Positions 16,949 to 26,079 of a stretch of DNA of 64,000 nt are shown piece by piece (the stretch's first letter is position 1; each line of letters opens with the position of its first letter). The translations under genes were made by a program, and so were the position numbers. Where the stretch lies: contig JAIXWG010000061.1 in the NCBI GenBank assembly GCA_027482245.1, forward strand, positions 186,001 through 250,000. The letters run 5' to 3'. The notes beneath the pieces are model-generated. The model was not told the DNA's origin, made no database searches, and worked only from the letters and a program-made list of their open reading frames with translations. Source of the DNA: Acetobacteraceae bacterium. GTDB lineage: Bacteria > Pseudomonadota > Alphaproteobacteria > Acetobacterales > Acetobacteraceae.

Positions 16949-17764
16949 TCAGGCTTCGCCGCGTTCCCGGCGCTTCACGGCCTGCCAGGCCGCTTCCATC
17001 GCCTCCAGCCCCGCATCCGCGGGGGCCTTGCCCTCCGCCGCCAGGGACTTTTCCACCGCGTTGAAGCGCCGCTCGAACTTGGCATTGGCGTCGCGGAGGC
17101 AGGTCTCGGGGTCCAGGTCGAGCTTCCGGGCCAGGTTCACCAGGACGAAGAACAGGTCGCCGACCTCATCGGCCTGGCGGGCTTTGTCCATGGCCGGCAG
17201 CTCGGCGCGAAGCTCCGCCGCTTCCTCCTCCAGCTTGTCCAGCACGGCGCCGGGATCGGGCCAGTCGAAGCCGACGCGGGCGGCGCGGCGGGCCAGCTTC
17301 AGGCCGCGGGTCAGGGCGGGCAGGGTGGTCGGCACCCCGGCCAGCGTGCCGATCTCGGCCCGCGCGGCGCGCTCGGCTTCCTTCTGGACCTCCCAGGCGC
17401 TGTTCTGGGCGGCGACGTCCCGGGCGGCGGCCTCGCCGAAGACATGGGGGTGGCGGCGGATCATCTTGTCCGCGATGGCCCGGGCGACCTCCGCGAAGCC
17501 GAAGCGGCCGGCCTCGGCGGCCATCTGCGCGTGATAGACGACCTGGAACAGCAGGTCGCCCAGCTCATCCATCAACTGAGGAAAATCGGGGCCGCGGGCG
17601 ATGGCGTCCGCGACCTCATAGGCTTCCTCGATGGTGTAGGGCGCGATGGTCGCGAAATCCTGCGCCTGGTCCCAGGGGCAGCCATCCGGCGCGCGCAGCC
17701 TCGCCATGATGCCGAGCAGCCGCGCCAGCTCGGCGCCGGGATCCTTCGGGGTGTCGCTCATCAT
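16949..17764 (-). CDS. mazG: Nucleoside triphosphate pyrophosphohydrolase MazG
   Basis: MazG hydrolyses (d)NTPs to monophosphate and pyrophosphate and lowers damaged nucleotides and ppGpp signalling. The 271-residue protein has two MazG domains. The first includes CPWDQAQDFATIAPYTIEE (the conserved CPWD start) and the metal-binding pattern ELGDLLFQVVYHA. The second repeats it as DEVGDLFFVLVNLARK. The length fits the E. coli enzyme (263 residues). The start is one of two adjacent ATGs at 17764 and 17761. The gene runs towards the terminus-side stem-loops and directly borders the dif-like site region upstream. Confidence 0.95.
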   Translation of the reverse strand: MMSDTPKDPGAELARLLGIMARLRAPDGCPWDQAQDFATIAPYTIEEAYEVADAIARGPDFPQLMDELGDLLFQVVYHAQMAAEAGRFGFAEVARAIADKMIRRHPHVFGEAAARDVAAQNSAWEVQKEAERAARAEIGTLAGVPTTLPALTRGLKLARRAARVGFDWPDPGAVLDKLEEEAAELRAELPAMDKARQADEVGDLFFVLVNLARKLDLDPETCLRDANAKFERRFNAVEKSLAAEGKAPADAGLEAMEAAWQAVKRRERGEA

Positions 17765-17888
17765 CGTCGCTCCGGCCTGTCACGCCCGCCATCGCGCCTT
17801 GCGGGGGCGGGGGCAAGGGGGCGGCCGCGCAACGGTCCAGGCAGCGGGCCGAGGACACGGTTTCCACAGGCCTTATCCACCGATCCAA

Positions 17889-17916
17889 TTGCCGCATAAG
17901 ATATATTATGGAAAGA
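17889..17916 (+). other. dif: dif-like site for XerCD chromosome-dimer resolution
   Basis: The 28-bp stretch has an XerC-type arm TTGCCGCATAA, a 6-bp centre GATATA and an XerD-type arm TTATGGAAAGA. The inner palindrome CATAA-N6-TTATG is identical to the core of E. coli dif (arms GGTGCGCATAA and TTATGTTAAAT). It lies in a 263-bp non-coding gap. Genes from 94 to 16820 are all on +, and genes from 27549 back to 16949 are all on -, so transcription converges on the site, as expected at the replication terminus. That XerCD uses it is inferred. Confidence 0.75.
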
Positions 17917-18027
17917 ACGGAGGCTGGGGACAAGGTGGTGGATTTGGGGAAACTGGCCCGGCGGCGGCCCTGGGGACAAGCCAGGACGGCCGATGCGGCG
18001 TCGGGACCGCTCGAACAGGTTGTGAAC

Positions 18028-18828
18028 TCAGGCGGAGTGCGGGATTTCCAGCACCAGGCCGTCATGCCCGGGCTCGATGCCCGGCGGCAGCGACGCTGCG
18101 AGCGACGCGTGGTCCAGATCCGTGCCCATATGCGTCAGCACCGTGCGCCGCGGCTTCAGGCGGCGGACCCAGTCGATGACCTGGTCCACATTGGCGTGGA
18201 CCGGATGCGGCTTGCGCTGGAAGCAGCCGACCACCCAGGTGTCGAGGCCCTCCAGCGCCGCCAGGCTGTCCTCCGGCAGTGCCACCACATCGGTGGAATA
18301 GGCGAAGTTGCCGATGCGGAAGCCCAGCGTCTCCATGACGCGATGGTCTTGGCGGAAGACGCGCACGGGCAGCCCAGCCATGGTCACCACCTCCCCCGGG
18401 GCAATCGCCTTGGGGGTCAGGGCCGGGCGGTAGAAGCCGGGGGGCGTGGGCGGGCGGAAGGCGTAGTCGAAGCGCACCTTCAGCATCGACAGCGTGGAGT
18501 AGCTGCCGAAGGTGTCGATCGCGCTGCCGGTGATCCGGTTGACGATCCGCAGCTCATCGATGCCGAGCACGTGGTCCGCATGGGCATGGGTGAAGACGAC
18601 GGCATCGAGCCGCGCCTGGCCCGCGGCCAGCAGCTGGTGCCGCAAATCAGGGCCCGCATCGATCAGCAGCCGCTGGCCGGCCGGGCCCTCCACCAGCGCG
18701 GAGGTCCGGCTGCGCCGGTTCAGCGGGTTGGCGGGGTCGCACGCGCCCCAGTCGCCGCGGCCATCCGGCCCACCCAGCAGCGGCACGCCGCCGGAGCCGC
18801 CACAGCCCAGCAGCGTGACGCGCAGCAC
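18028..18828 (-). CDS. MBL-fold metallo-hydrolase (PhnP/RNase Z-like)
   Basis: A 266-residue metallo-beta-lactamase-fold phosphodiesterase. The di-metal site is seen in THAHADHVLG, with an earlier GCGGSGGVPLLG N-terminus typical of the PhnP-like subgroup and later ligands in RQDH and a C-terminal LTHMG histidine. The likely activity is hydrolysis of a cyclic phosphodiester or a related small substrate. It starts with GTG at 18828, one base overlapping the TAG of tatD (TAGTG), so it is the last gene of the operon. The same tatD-MBL order is common in alphaproteobacteria. Confidence 0.85.
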   Translation of the reverse strand: MLRVTLLGCGGSGGVPLLGGPDGRGDWGACDPANPLNRRSRTSALVEGPAGQRLLIDAGPDLRHQLLAAGQARLDAVVFTHAHADHVLGIDELRIVNRITGSAIDTFGSYSTLSMLKVRFDYAFRPPTPPGFYRPALTPKAIAPGEVVTMAGLPVRVFRQDHRVMETLGFRIGNFAYSTDVVALPEDSLAALEGLDTWVVGCFQRKPHPVHANVDQVIDWVRRLKPRRTVLTHMGTDLDHASLAASLPPGIEPGHDGLVLEIPHSA

Positions 18829-19607
18829 TAGGCCGTCGCCCGCGGGAAGAGCCGGCGGAAATTCGCCGTGGTGAGGTCGGCCAGCGCCGTCAGGCTCAGC
18901 CCCCGCACCTCCGCCAGCCGGGCCGCGGTGTGGGCGACATAGGCGGGCTCGCAGCGCTTGCCGCGCAGCGGCACGGGGGCGAGGTAGGGGCTGTCCGTCT
19001 CCACCAGCAGCCGGTCCGCCGGCACCTCCGCCGCCATGTCGCGGATGTTCTGCGACTTCGGGAAGGTCAGCATCCCGCTGAAGGAGACATAGCCGCCGAG
19101 GCCGAGCGCGGTCCGCATCAGCTCGACGCCGGAGGAGAAGCAGTGGAGCAGGAAGGGAAAGGCCCCTGCCCCATGCTCCTCCTGCAGGATCGCCGCGATG
19201 TCGGCGTCCGCATCCCGCGCATGGATCACCAGCGGCAGGCCGGACACACGCGCTGCCGCGATATGCGCCCGAAAACCTTCCTGCTGCACGGGGCGCGGGG
19301 ACTTGTCGTAGAAATAGTCGAGCCCCGACTCACCGAGCCCGATGATGCGCGGGTGGTCGGCCTCCCGCAGCAGTTCCTCGACGGTCGGGATCGCGCGTTC
19401 GCCGGCGTTGTGCGGGTGGATGCCGACGGTGCCCCAGACATCCGCATGGCGCGTCGCGATGTCCCGCACCGCCGCGGCCTGGTCGCCGAGGCGCGTGCCG
19501 ATGGTCACCATCTCCGCGATCCCGGCCGCGCGCGCGCGGGCCACGACCTGGTCCTGCTCCTCGCCCTGGAAATGGTCGAGGTGGCAATGAGAATCGATCA
19601 AGTACAT
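18828..19607 (-). CDS. tatD: TatD-family metal-dependent hydrolase (DNase)
   Basis: A 259-residue TIM-barrel hydrolase of the TatD/YcfH group, with 3'-5' exonuclease or DNase activity. The metal site starts with IDSHCHLDH. Further ligands are the glutamate in IGLGESGLDYFYD, the histidine in VIHARDA and the C-terminal LVETDSPYLAP motif. The ATG at 19607 starts right at the conserved N-terminus; a longer upstream reading overlaps metG and is discarded. The gap to the metG stop is only one base, so it is co-transcribed with metG. Confidence 0.92.
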   Translation of the reverse strand: MYLIDSHCHLDHFQGEEQDQVVARARAAGIAEMVTIGTRLGDQAAAVRDIATRHADVWGTVGIHPHNAGERAIPTVEELLREADHPRIIGLGESGLDYFYDKSPRPVQQEGFRAHIAAARVSGLPLVIHARDADADIAAILQEEHGAGAFPFLLHCFSSGVELMRTALGLGGYVSFSGMLTFPKSQNIRDMAAEVPADRLLVETDSPYLAPVPLRGKRCEPAYVAHTAARLAEVRGLSLTALADLTTANFRRLFPRATA

Positions 19608-19608
19608 C

Positions 19609-21138
19609 TCAGGCGGCCGCCTCGACCTTCCTGAACAGCGGCTCCGGCGCCGGCAAAGCGAGGCCGGCGGGCAGGGGGGTAGCGAGGTGGTCGAGCCCCC
19701 TCGCCTCCTCCGGCACGCCGAGCTGCGCCAGCAGCTTCGCCATGGTGTCGGGCATGAAGGGCTGGAGGACGGTCGCCAGCGCGCGCAGCGTGTCATGGAG
19801 GTGGCGGAGCACGACGGCCATGCGGACGGGGGCCGTCTTCTTCAGCGCCCAGGGCGCCTCGACGGTGATGTAGCCATTGGCTTCGCGCGCCAGCGCCATC
19901 ACGGCTTCCAGCGCCAGATGGTATTCCTGCCGGTCGAGATGCCCGCCGACCGTCGCCGGCAGCGCCGCCACCAGGGCGCGCAGCGCCACGTCGCCAGGCG
20001 CGGTTTCGGCCGGCGCCGGCAGCGTCGCCTCGCAGTTCCGCTGGATCAGCGACAGCGTGCGGTTCGCCAGGTTGCCTAGCGCATTCGCGAGTTCCCCATT
20101 CAGCCGGTTCACCAGCGCGCTGCGGGAGAAATCGCCATCCTGGCCGAAAGGCACTTCGCGCAGCAGGAAGTAGCGGACGGCGTCGAGGTCGAATTCCTCC
20201 ACCAGTGCCACCGGGTCGATGACGTTGCCGAGGCTCTTGCTGATCTTCTGGCCCTCGTTCGTCCACCAGCCATGCGCGAAGACGCGGTGCTGCACGGGCA
20301 GCCCGGCCGCCATCAGGAAGGCCGGCCAGTAGATGGCGTGGAAGCGGACGATGTCCTTGCCGACGAAATGCAGTTCCGCCGGCCACCACTTCGCGAAAGC
20401 AGCAGGATCATCGGGATAGCCGACGGCCGTGATGTAGTTGGTCAGCGCGTCGAGCCAGACATACATCACATGCGCCTCGTCCCCCGGCACCTTCACGCCC
20501 CAGGTGAAGGAGGTGCGGGAGATCGACAGGTCGCCGAGGCCGGACTTCACGAAGGCAATGACTTCGTTGCGGCGGCTCGCGGGCAGGATGAAGTCCGGGT
20601 TCGCCTCGTAATAGGCCAGCAGCCGGTCCTGCCAGGCGGAGAGGCGGAAGAAGTAGCTGGGCTCCCTCACCCACTCCACCGGCGCGCCGCTCGGCGCATA
20701 CTTCACGCCGTCGCGCTCCGTCAGCTCGTCCGGGCCGTAGAAAGCCTCGTCGCGCACGGCGTACCAGCCCTCGTAATGGCCGAGGTAGATCTCTCCGTTG
20801 GACGCCAGCTTCTCCCACAGCGCCTGGCAGGCGCGCTTGTGGCGGGCTTCGGTGGTGCGGATGAAGGCGTCGTTGGACAGGCCCATCGTGCCCGTCAGGT
20901 CGCGGAAATGCTGGCTGACCCGGTCGGTGAAGGATTGGGGATCCATCCCCGCATCCGCCGCCGCCTTCTCCACCTTCTGGCCGTGCTCATCGGTGCCGGT
21001 CAGGAAGAAGACCTCATGCCCCTGCAGCCGGCGCCAGCGCGCCAGCACATCGGCGGCGAGGCTGGTATAGGCGTGCCCGATATGCGGCTTATCGTTGACG
21101 TAGTAGATCGGCGTCGTGATGTAGCTGGTTGATGTCAC
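19609..21138 (-). CDS. metG: Methionyl-tRNA synthetase
   Basis: A 509-residue class I aminoacyl-tRNA synthetase that charges tRNA-Met. The catalytic motifs are present: HIGH-type PHIGHAYTS near the N-terminus and KMSKS-type KISKSLGNV near residue 293. The FFLTGTDEHGQKV segment and the C-terminal anticodon-binding helical domain are typical. No C-terminal tRNA-binding (OB-fold) extension is present, as in the short alphaproteobacterial form. It sits between holB and tatD in the conserved cluster. ATG 21138 gives the family N-terminus (YITTPIYYVND). Confidence 0.96.
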   Translation of the reverse strand: MTSTSYITTPIYYVNDKPHIGHAYTSLAADVLARWRRLQGHEVFFLTGTDEHGQKVEKAAADAGMDPQSFTDRVSQHFRDLTGTMGLSNDAFIRTTEARHKRACQALWEKLASNGEIYLGHYEGWYAVRDEAFYGPDELTERDGVKYAPSGAPVEWVREPSYFFRLSAWQDRLLAYYEANPDFILPASRRNEVIAFVKSGLGDLSISRTSFTWGVKVPGDEAHVMYVWLDALTNYITAVGYPDDPAAFAKWWPAELHFVGKDIVRFHAIYWPAFLMAAGLPVQHRVFAHGWWTNEGQKISKSLGNVIDPVALVEEFDLDAVRYFLLREVPFGQDGDFSRSALVNRLNGELANALGNLANRTLSLIQRNCEATLPAPAETAPGDVALRALVAALPATVGGHLDRQEYHLALEAVMALAREANGYITVEAPWALKKTAPVRMAVVLRHLHDTLRALATVLQPFMPDTMAKLLAQLGVPEEARGLDHLATPLPAGLALPAPEPLFRKVEAAA

Positions 21139-21161
21139 GGTATTTCTTCCGGGTATCGGCC

Positions 21162-22229
21162 TCAGCGCTTCGGGGACAGCCAGCCCAGCGCCGTCAGCAC
21201 CGCCTGCTTGCGGTCGAGGCTCAAGCCATCCGTCTCGGCTGCGAGCCGTCCGAGGCTATCCCACAGGGTCGACCACTCGGCAAGCGGACGCGAGGCGAGC
21301 CAGCCGGGCGGCGCCCGGCCCCGCGCGGCCTGCCGCACGGCCGAGGAGATCGCCTGGCGCAGCAGGGCCATGAAGGTGGCGAAGCTGCTGCCATCCCGCT
21401 TGGCGGCGATGCCGTCGGCCAGCGCGTGCCACCGCCGGCGGTCCCCGGCGGCGAGGCCGTTCAGCACGTCATCCACCATCGCCTGGATGGCAAGCCCCTC
21501 GCCTTCCGCCAGCATCAGCGCGCGGCCGGGCGAACCCTGCGCGATCCGCGCCAGGCCGCCACGCTCCGTCGGGTTGAGGTCGGGCAGCAGCCGCCCCAGC
21601 AGCCGGTCCATGGCCGCGTCGGGCAGCGGCGAAAGGTCGAGGCGCCGCACACGGCTCAGGATGGTCGGCAGCAGACGGTCCGGCGCCGCGGTCGTCAGCA
21701 TCAGGACGGAGCGCGGCGGCGGTTCCTCCAGCGTCTTGAGCAGCGCATTGGCCGCCTGCGGCTGCAGCAGTTCCGCCCCATCCACCAGCACGAAGCGCCA
21801 GCCGCCCTCGGCCGGCGTCATCGCCATGAAGCGGATCGCGGCGCGGGCGTCATCCACCCGGATCACCTTCTTCACGCCGCCATCGCCCGTGTTGGGGCGC
21901 AGCGCGCGGAGGTCTGCATGGGCGCCGGCGGCGATGCGGCGGAAGGTCGGATGGTCCTCCGGCAGATGCAGCGAAGCGGCGCCCGGCACGGGATCGCGCT
22001 CCGCCATCCCCGCCATCAGCCAGCGCGCGAAGCGGTAGCCGAGCGTCGCCTTGCCGATCCCCGGCGGGCCGGCCGCCATCCAGGCATGCGGCAGGCGGCC
22101 GGACCGCGCGGCCTTCTCCAGCGTGGCGGCGGCGTGGTCATGGCCGAGGAGGTCAGGGTTCGACCGGACGGGAAGGTCCGGGTCCTCCTCCGCCTCCACG
22201 GCCTTGGCGGCGCGCGGCGCGCGACTCAT
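21162..22229 (-). CDS. holB: DNA polymerase III subunit delta prime
   Basis: A 355-residue AAA+ clamp-loader subunit. It has a P-loop AGPPGIGKATLG, a Walker B/sensor region around FVLVDGAELLQPQAANALLKTLEEPP, and the SRVRRL arginine-finger segment. The zinc-binding cysteine cluster found in E. coli delta prime is not seen, which is usual in alphaproteobacteria. The start overlaps the tmk stop as ATGA (22226-22229), giving translational coupling in the order tmk-holB-metG. Confidence 0.93.
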   Translation of the reverse strand: MSRAPRAAKAVEAEEDPDLPVRSNPDLLGHDHAAATLEKAARSGRLPHAWMAAGPPGIGKATLGYRFARWLMAGMAERDPVPGAASLHLPEDHPTFRRIAAGAHADLRALRPNTGDGGVKKVIRVDDARAAIRFMAMTPAEGGWRFVLVDGAELLQPQAANALLKTLEEPPPRSVLMLTTAAPDRLLPTILSRVRRLDLSPLPDAAMDRLLGRLLPDLNPTERGGLARIAQGSPGRALMLAEGEGLAIQAMVDDVLNGLAAGDRRRWHALADGIAAKRDGSSFATFMALLRQAISSAVRQAARGRAPPGWLASRPLAEWSTLWDSLGRLAAETDGLSLDRKQAVLTALGWLSPKR

Positions 22230-22852
22230 GGGAAGAGGCGTTCCGCGACCACCGCCGCCACCGCTTCCGTCACGGCATCGACCGGCGCGGTCGCGTCCAC
22301 CACCGCGCAGCGATCCGGCTCCGCGGCGGCAATCGCCAGGAAGCCCGCGCGCACCCGGGCATGGAAGGCGGCGTCCAGCCGTTCATAGCGATCCGCCGCC
22401 ACGCCCCGCGCCATGGCGCGCTGCATGCCGAGGTTCTCCGGCACGTCGAGGATCACGGTCAGGTCAGGCCGCAGCCCCTCCAGCGCCAGGGCCGCCAGCG
22501 TGTCGAAGGTGGCGCGGGGCATGCCGAGGCCGTGGACCTGGTAGGCCAGCGTGCTGTCCGCGAAGCGGTCGCAGATGACCCAGATCCCGGCTTCCAGCGC
22601 GGGCCGGATAGTCTGCACCGCATGTTCCCGCCGCCCGGCGAAGAGCAGCATCGCCTCTGCCACCGGGTCGAGCCCCTGCCCGCCCAGCAGCACCTGGCGG
22701 ATCGCCTCCGCCCCCGGCGCGCCGCCGGGCTCCCGCGTCACCAGCACGGGCAGGCCGCGGGCGCAGAGATGGGCGGCCAGGCGGCGGGCCTGGGTGGACT
22801 TCCCCCCGCCCTCGCCGCCCTCGAAGGTGATGAATCGGCCGCGCGTGTTCAT
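22226..22852 (-). CDS. tmk: Thymidylate kinase
   Basis: A 208-residue dTMP kinase, which makes dTDP for DNA synthesis. The P-loop is FEGGEGGGKSTQARRL. The DRF motif (ICDRFADSTLAYQ) and the arginine-bearing lid region (RAMARGVAADRYE) are present. Length and order match the standard bacterial enzyme. It precedes holB with a 4-bp overlap and follows the dac gene by 40 bp. Confidence 0.95.
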   Translation of the reverse strand: MNTRGRFITFEGGEGGGKSTQARRLAAHLCARGLPVLVTREPGGAPGAEAIRQVLLGGQGLDPVAEAMLLFAGRREHAVQTIRPALEAGIWVICDRFADSTLAYQVHGLGMPRATFDTLAALALEGLRPDLTVILDVPENLGMQRAMARGVAADRYERLDAAFHARVRAGFLAIAAAEPDRCAVVDATAPVDAVTEAVAAVVAERLFP

Positions 22853-22892
22853 GCCTGGGGGTTTCGCCCCTCAGGCCGAAAGGCTCAAGGGG

Positions 22893-24110
22893 CTAGCTGC
22901 CGAACCAGCGACCGATGACGGCCGGGATGCGCGGAAACAGGCCGAGCTTGTCGACATCCGCCCCCGCGATCAGCGGCACCGTCATCTCCGGCACCCCCTG
23001 CCCGCTGATCAGCAGCGTGCCGATCCCCTGCCCCTTGGTCACCGGCGCGGGCACCGGCGCGTCGAAGCGCACCCGGACCTGCAGGTTGCGGCGCCACTGC
23101 CGCGGCAGGGTCAGCACCAGGTCGCGGCCGGCCACCAGCGGCACGGTCGGCTTCTCGCCGAGATAGACCGGCACTTCCTCCACCGTATCGGCGGCGCGGA
23201 AGACGACGACGTTCTCGAACTCGCGGAACGCCCATTCGAACAGCCGCTCGCTCTCCTCCGCCCGCTGGCGCATGGAGTTCAGCCCGTTGACCACCAGGAT
23301 CAGCCGGCGGTTGCCGCGGATGGCGGAGGCGGTAAGGCCGTAGCCCGCTTCCTCCGTATGACCGGTCTTGAGGCCGTCCGCGCCGGCTACGCGGCCGAGC
23401 GCGGGGTTCCGGTTCTCCTGGCTGATGTCGTTCCAGCGGAAGCTGCGTTCGTTGTAGAAACGGTAGTATTCGGGGAAGTCGGTGATGATGCGCCGCGCCA
23501 GCGTCGCCAGGTCGCGGCTGGTCATCCGATGTTCCGGGTCGGGCCAGCCGGTGGCGTTGCGGAAGGTGCTGGACCGCAGGCCGATGCGGCGCGCCGTCTC
23601 GTTCATCAGCTCGGCGAACTGGGTCTCCGACCCGCTGATGCCTTCCGCCAGCACGATGCAGGCGTCGTTGCCGGACTGGATGATGACGCCGCGGGCCAGG
23701 TTCTCCACGCTGACGGTCGTGCCGATCTGCACGAACATCTTGGACCCGCCCATCCGCCAGGCGCGTTCGCTGACCGGCAGTTGCTGGTCGAGCCGCAGCC
23801 GCCCCTGCTTCAGCAGGTCGAAGACGACATACATCGTCATCAGCTTGGACATGGAGGATGGCGGCATGCGGTCATCCGCCGCCTTCTCCAGCAGCACCGC
23901 CCCCGTGTCGTAGTCGATGATCAGCGCATGCCGCGCCACCGTGTCCACCGGGCCGAGCGGCGTGTTGGCGGGGGTAGAGGGCGGCGGCGGGGGCTGGCGG
24001 GGCTGGCGCGCGGGCTGCTGCGGCGCCTGCCGCTGCTGCGCGGCCGCGTCCAGCACGGTGAACCCGGTGGCGAGGCCGGCGGCGGCCCCCATGATGTCTC
24101 GGCGGCGCAT
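22893..24110 (-). CDS. dacA: D-alanyl-D-alanine carboxypeptidase (PBP5/6-like)
   Basis: A 405-residue periplasmic serine peptidase that trims the terminal D-Ala from peptidoglycan stem peptides. It begins with a signal sequence carrying a twin-arginine-like start (MRRRDIMGAAAG). A Pro/Gln-rich linker leads to the catalytic domain with SxxK in PSSMSKLMT, SGN in QSGNDACIVLAEG and KTG in LKTGHTEEAGYG. A C-terminal PBP5-type domain ends in an amphipathic anchor (IPAVIGRWFGS). The rlpA gene lies upstream in the transcript and tmk downstream. The role is envelope remodelling together with MltB and RlpA. Confidence 0.93.
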   Translation of the reverse strand: MRRRDIMGAAAGLATGFTVLDAAAQQRQAPQQPARQPRQPPPPPSTPANTPLGPVDTVARHALIIDYDTGAVLLEKAADDRMPPSSMSKLMTMYVVFDLLKQGRLRLDQQLPVSERAWRMGGSKMFVQIGTTVSVENLARGVIIQSGNDACIVLAEGISGSETQFAELMNETARRIGLRSSTFRNATGWPDPEHRMTSRDLATLARRIITDFPEYYRFYNERSFRWNDISQENRNPALGRVAGADGLKTGHTEEAGYGLTASAIRGNRRLILVVNGLNSMRQRAEESERLFEWAFREFENVVVFRAADTVEEVPVYLGEKPTVPLVAGRDLVLTLPRQWRRNLQVRVRFDAPVPAPVTKGQGIGTLLISGQGVPEMTVPLIAGADVDKLGLFPRIPAVIGRWFGS

Positions 24111-24145
24111 GGCGGCGCGTCTTTCCTGAAGAAGGACTCGGGACC

Positions 24146-25051
24146 TCAGTCCACGAGGATGCGGGCCTCCGATACCCCCGCGCGGATGCTTCCCTCAAGC
24201 GCCCTGTCGGCCTCGGGCACCGAGTTGAAGGGGCCCATCCGCACGCGGAACGTCTGCCGGCCCCGCGGACCCTGCGCCTCCACCACCGGGCGCAGCCCCG
24301 CAAGCCGCGCCGCCTGGCGGTCCGCCATGTCGCGGCGGGAGAAGGTGGCCCCCTCCACATACAGCCGCCCCGGGCCGGCGGCGACGCGCGTCACGCGTTC
24401 CGGCAGCCGTTCCGGCGCGGTGCTGACCGCCGCCTGTTCCGCGACGCCGGCGCGGCCATCGCCCGGCAGGCGCCGCGCCTCCCGCACCCGCGCGGCCTGG
24501 CTGGCGCCGGGCGGCGGGGCCAGTTCCTCCCGTCCCACGGCGGCGACGGGGGCCGCGGCGATCTGGAGTGTCGGCGCCTCCGTGCTCGGCAGCGCGGCGG
24601 AGAGGCCGCGGCTCTGCTCGTCCATCACCTCCACCCGCACCTGCGCGGTGCCACCCGGGCGGATGCCGAGCAGTTCGGCCGCCCGGCGCGACAGGTCGAT
24701 GACCCGCCCCGCATTGGCCGGCCCGCGATCGTTGACGCGGACCTGCGTCTGCAGCCCGTTCTCCAGGTTCGTCACGGTCACAACCGCCGGCATCTGCAAG
24801 GTGCGATGCGCCGCGACCATCGCCGCCGGGTCATGGATCTCCCCGTTCGCGGTGCGCCGCCCGCTGCGCTGGTCCGCGATGACGGCGGCGAGGCCCGTCT
24901 GGTTCAGCGCAAAATCCTCGCGCGGATAGGACCAGACGCCGCCCATCTGGTAGGGCTCCCCGACCACGTAGCGCGGCTGCGCCGTGGGGCGTGGCGGCGT
25001 CGGCGCGCAGCCGGCGATGGCCAGCGCGGAGGCCAGGATCAGCCAGCGCAT
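24146..25051 (-). CDS. rlpA: Septal-ring lytic transglycosylase-type lipoprotein RlpA
   Basis: A 301-residue lipoprotein. The signal peptide ends in a lipobox LAIAGC, giving Cys15. The double-psi beta-barrel domain is recognisable from NQTGLAAVI through TVTNLENGLQTQVRVNDRGP and GRVIDLSRRAAELLG, which carries the catalytic aspartate region. The C-terminal 75 residues form a SPOR domain (RQAARLAGL, FRVRMGPF) that binds denuded glycan strands at the septum. The ATG at 25051 is one base from the mltB stop, so the two wall enzymes are co-expressed. A longer upstream start would overlap mltB and is rejected. Confidence 0.92.
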   Translation of the reverse strand: MRWLILASALAIAGCAPTPPRPTAQPRYVVGEPYQMGGVWSYPREDFALNQTGLAAVIADQRSGRRTANGEIHDPAAMVAAHRTLQMPAVVTVTNLENGLQTQVRVNDRGPANAGRVIDLSRRAAELLGIRPGGTAQVRVEVMDEQSRGLSAALPSTEAPTLQIAAAPVAAVGREELAPPPGASQAARVREARRLPGDGRAGVAEQAAVSTAPERLPERVTRVAAGPGRLYVEGATFSRRDMADRQAARLAGLRPVVEAQGPRGRQTFRVRMGPFNSVPEADRALEGSIRAGVSEARILVD

Positions 25052-25052
25052 G

Positions 25053-26024
25053 TCAGGCCACGCGGTCCGACAGCATGCCGACCGCGAGCGCGTAGAAGTT
25101 GGACGGGTTGTAGCGCCGGATGACGTTGAAGTTGTGGTAGACGGCGAAGGCCTGCCCGCCCGCGCCGCCCGGCGTGATGATCGCCGCGTCCATGTCGAGC
25201 GCCGGCAGCGCCGTCCCGTCGGGCCGCCTGACGCCCATCCGCACCCATTCGCGCAGCGGCTTGGTGTTCTCCCGCCGCGCATCATCGGGGTTGAAGCCCG
25301 CGGGCAGCACGACTTCCCGCCCCCACAGCTCCTCCTCCCGCCATCCCGATCGCGCCAGGTAGTTGGCGATGGAGCCCAGCGCATCCGCGCGGCTGTCCCA
25401 GATGTCCCGCCGCCCATCGCCATCCATGTCCACGGCCAGGCGGTCGAAATTGCTCGGCATGAACTGGGGGTGGCCCATGGCGCCGGCCCAGCTGCCCTTC
25501 ATGCGGTCCGGCGTGACGTGCCCTGCATCCAGGATCTTTAGCGCGGCCATCAGCTCATTGCGGAAATAGGCGGCGCGGCGGCCATCCCAGGCCAGCGTCG
25601 CCAGGCTCTCCACGACATTGAAGTTGCCGGTGAAGCCGCCGTAGTTCGTCTCCAGCCCCCAGATCGCGACAACCACGCGCGGCGAGACCTTGAAGCGCGC
25701 CTGCGCCGCTTCCAGCGTCGCGCGGTTGTCGGCGAAGGCGCGACGTCCGGCGTCGATCCGGGTCTGGGAGAGGCGGGCGTCGCGGTACTGTTCCCAGGTC
25801 TGGGTGAATTCCGGCTGCCGGCGGTCCAGCTCCAGCACCCGGTCATTAGCGCGGATGCCGGTCAGTGCGCGGGACAGCGTCGCGGCGGAGACGCCCTGGC
25901 GCCGCGCATCGCCGCGCACGCCGTCGAGGAAGGCCTCGAAGCTCTGGGATGCCGCGCGGGCCGCCCCCGGCAGCAGCAGGGCGGCCGAGGCCGTGGACAG
26001 AAGGACTCGCCGTGTCGGACTCAT
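25053..26024 (-). CDS. mltB: Lytic murein transglycosylase B
   Basis: A 323-residue periplasmic muramidase cleaving glycan strands to 1,6-anhydro-muramyl products. An N-terminal signal peptide (RRVLLSTASAALLLPGAARA) precedes the SLT/MltB domain. The catalytic glutamate lies in IWGLETNYGGFTG, with the family signatures MGHPQFMPSNF and DGDGRRDIWDSRADALGSIANYL. A C-terminal PG-binding domain is absent, as in the short MltB form. ATG 26024 begins the signal peptide; longer upstream reading is spurious. Confidence 0.93.
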   Translation of the reverse strand: MSPTRRVLLSTASAALLLPGAARAASQSFEAFLDGVRGDARRQGVSAATLSRALTGIRANDRVLELDRRQPEFTQTWEQYRDARLSQTRIDAGRRAFADNRATLEAAQARFKVSPRVVVAIWGLETNYGGFTGNFNVVESLATLAWDGRRAAYFRNELMAALKILDAGHVTPDRMKGSWAGAMGHPQFMPSNFDRLAVDMDGDGRRDIWDSRADALGSIANYLARSGWREEELWGREVVLPAGFNPDDARRENTKPLREWVRMGVRRPDGTALPALDMDAAIITPGGAGGQAFAVYHNFNVIRRYNPSNFYALAVGMLSDRVA

Positions 26025-26079
26025 GCCGCGCTGCTTGCCACAGCCGGCGCCGCCTGGGCAACGCACGGTTGCGATGGCG

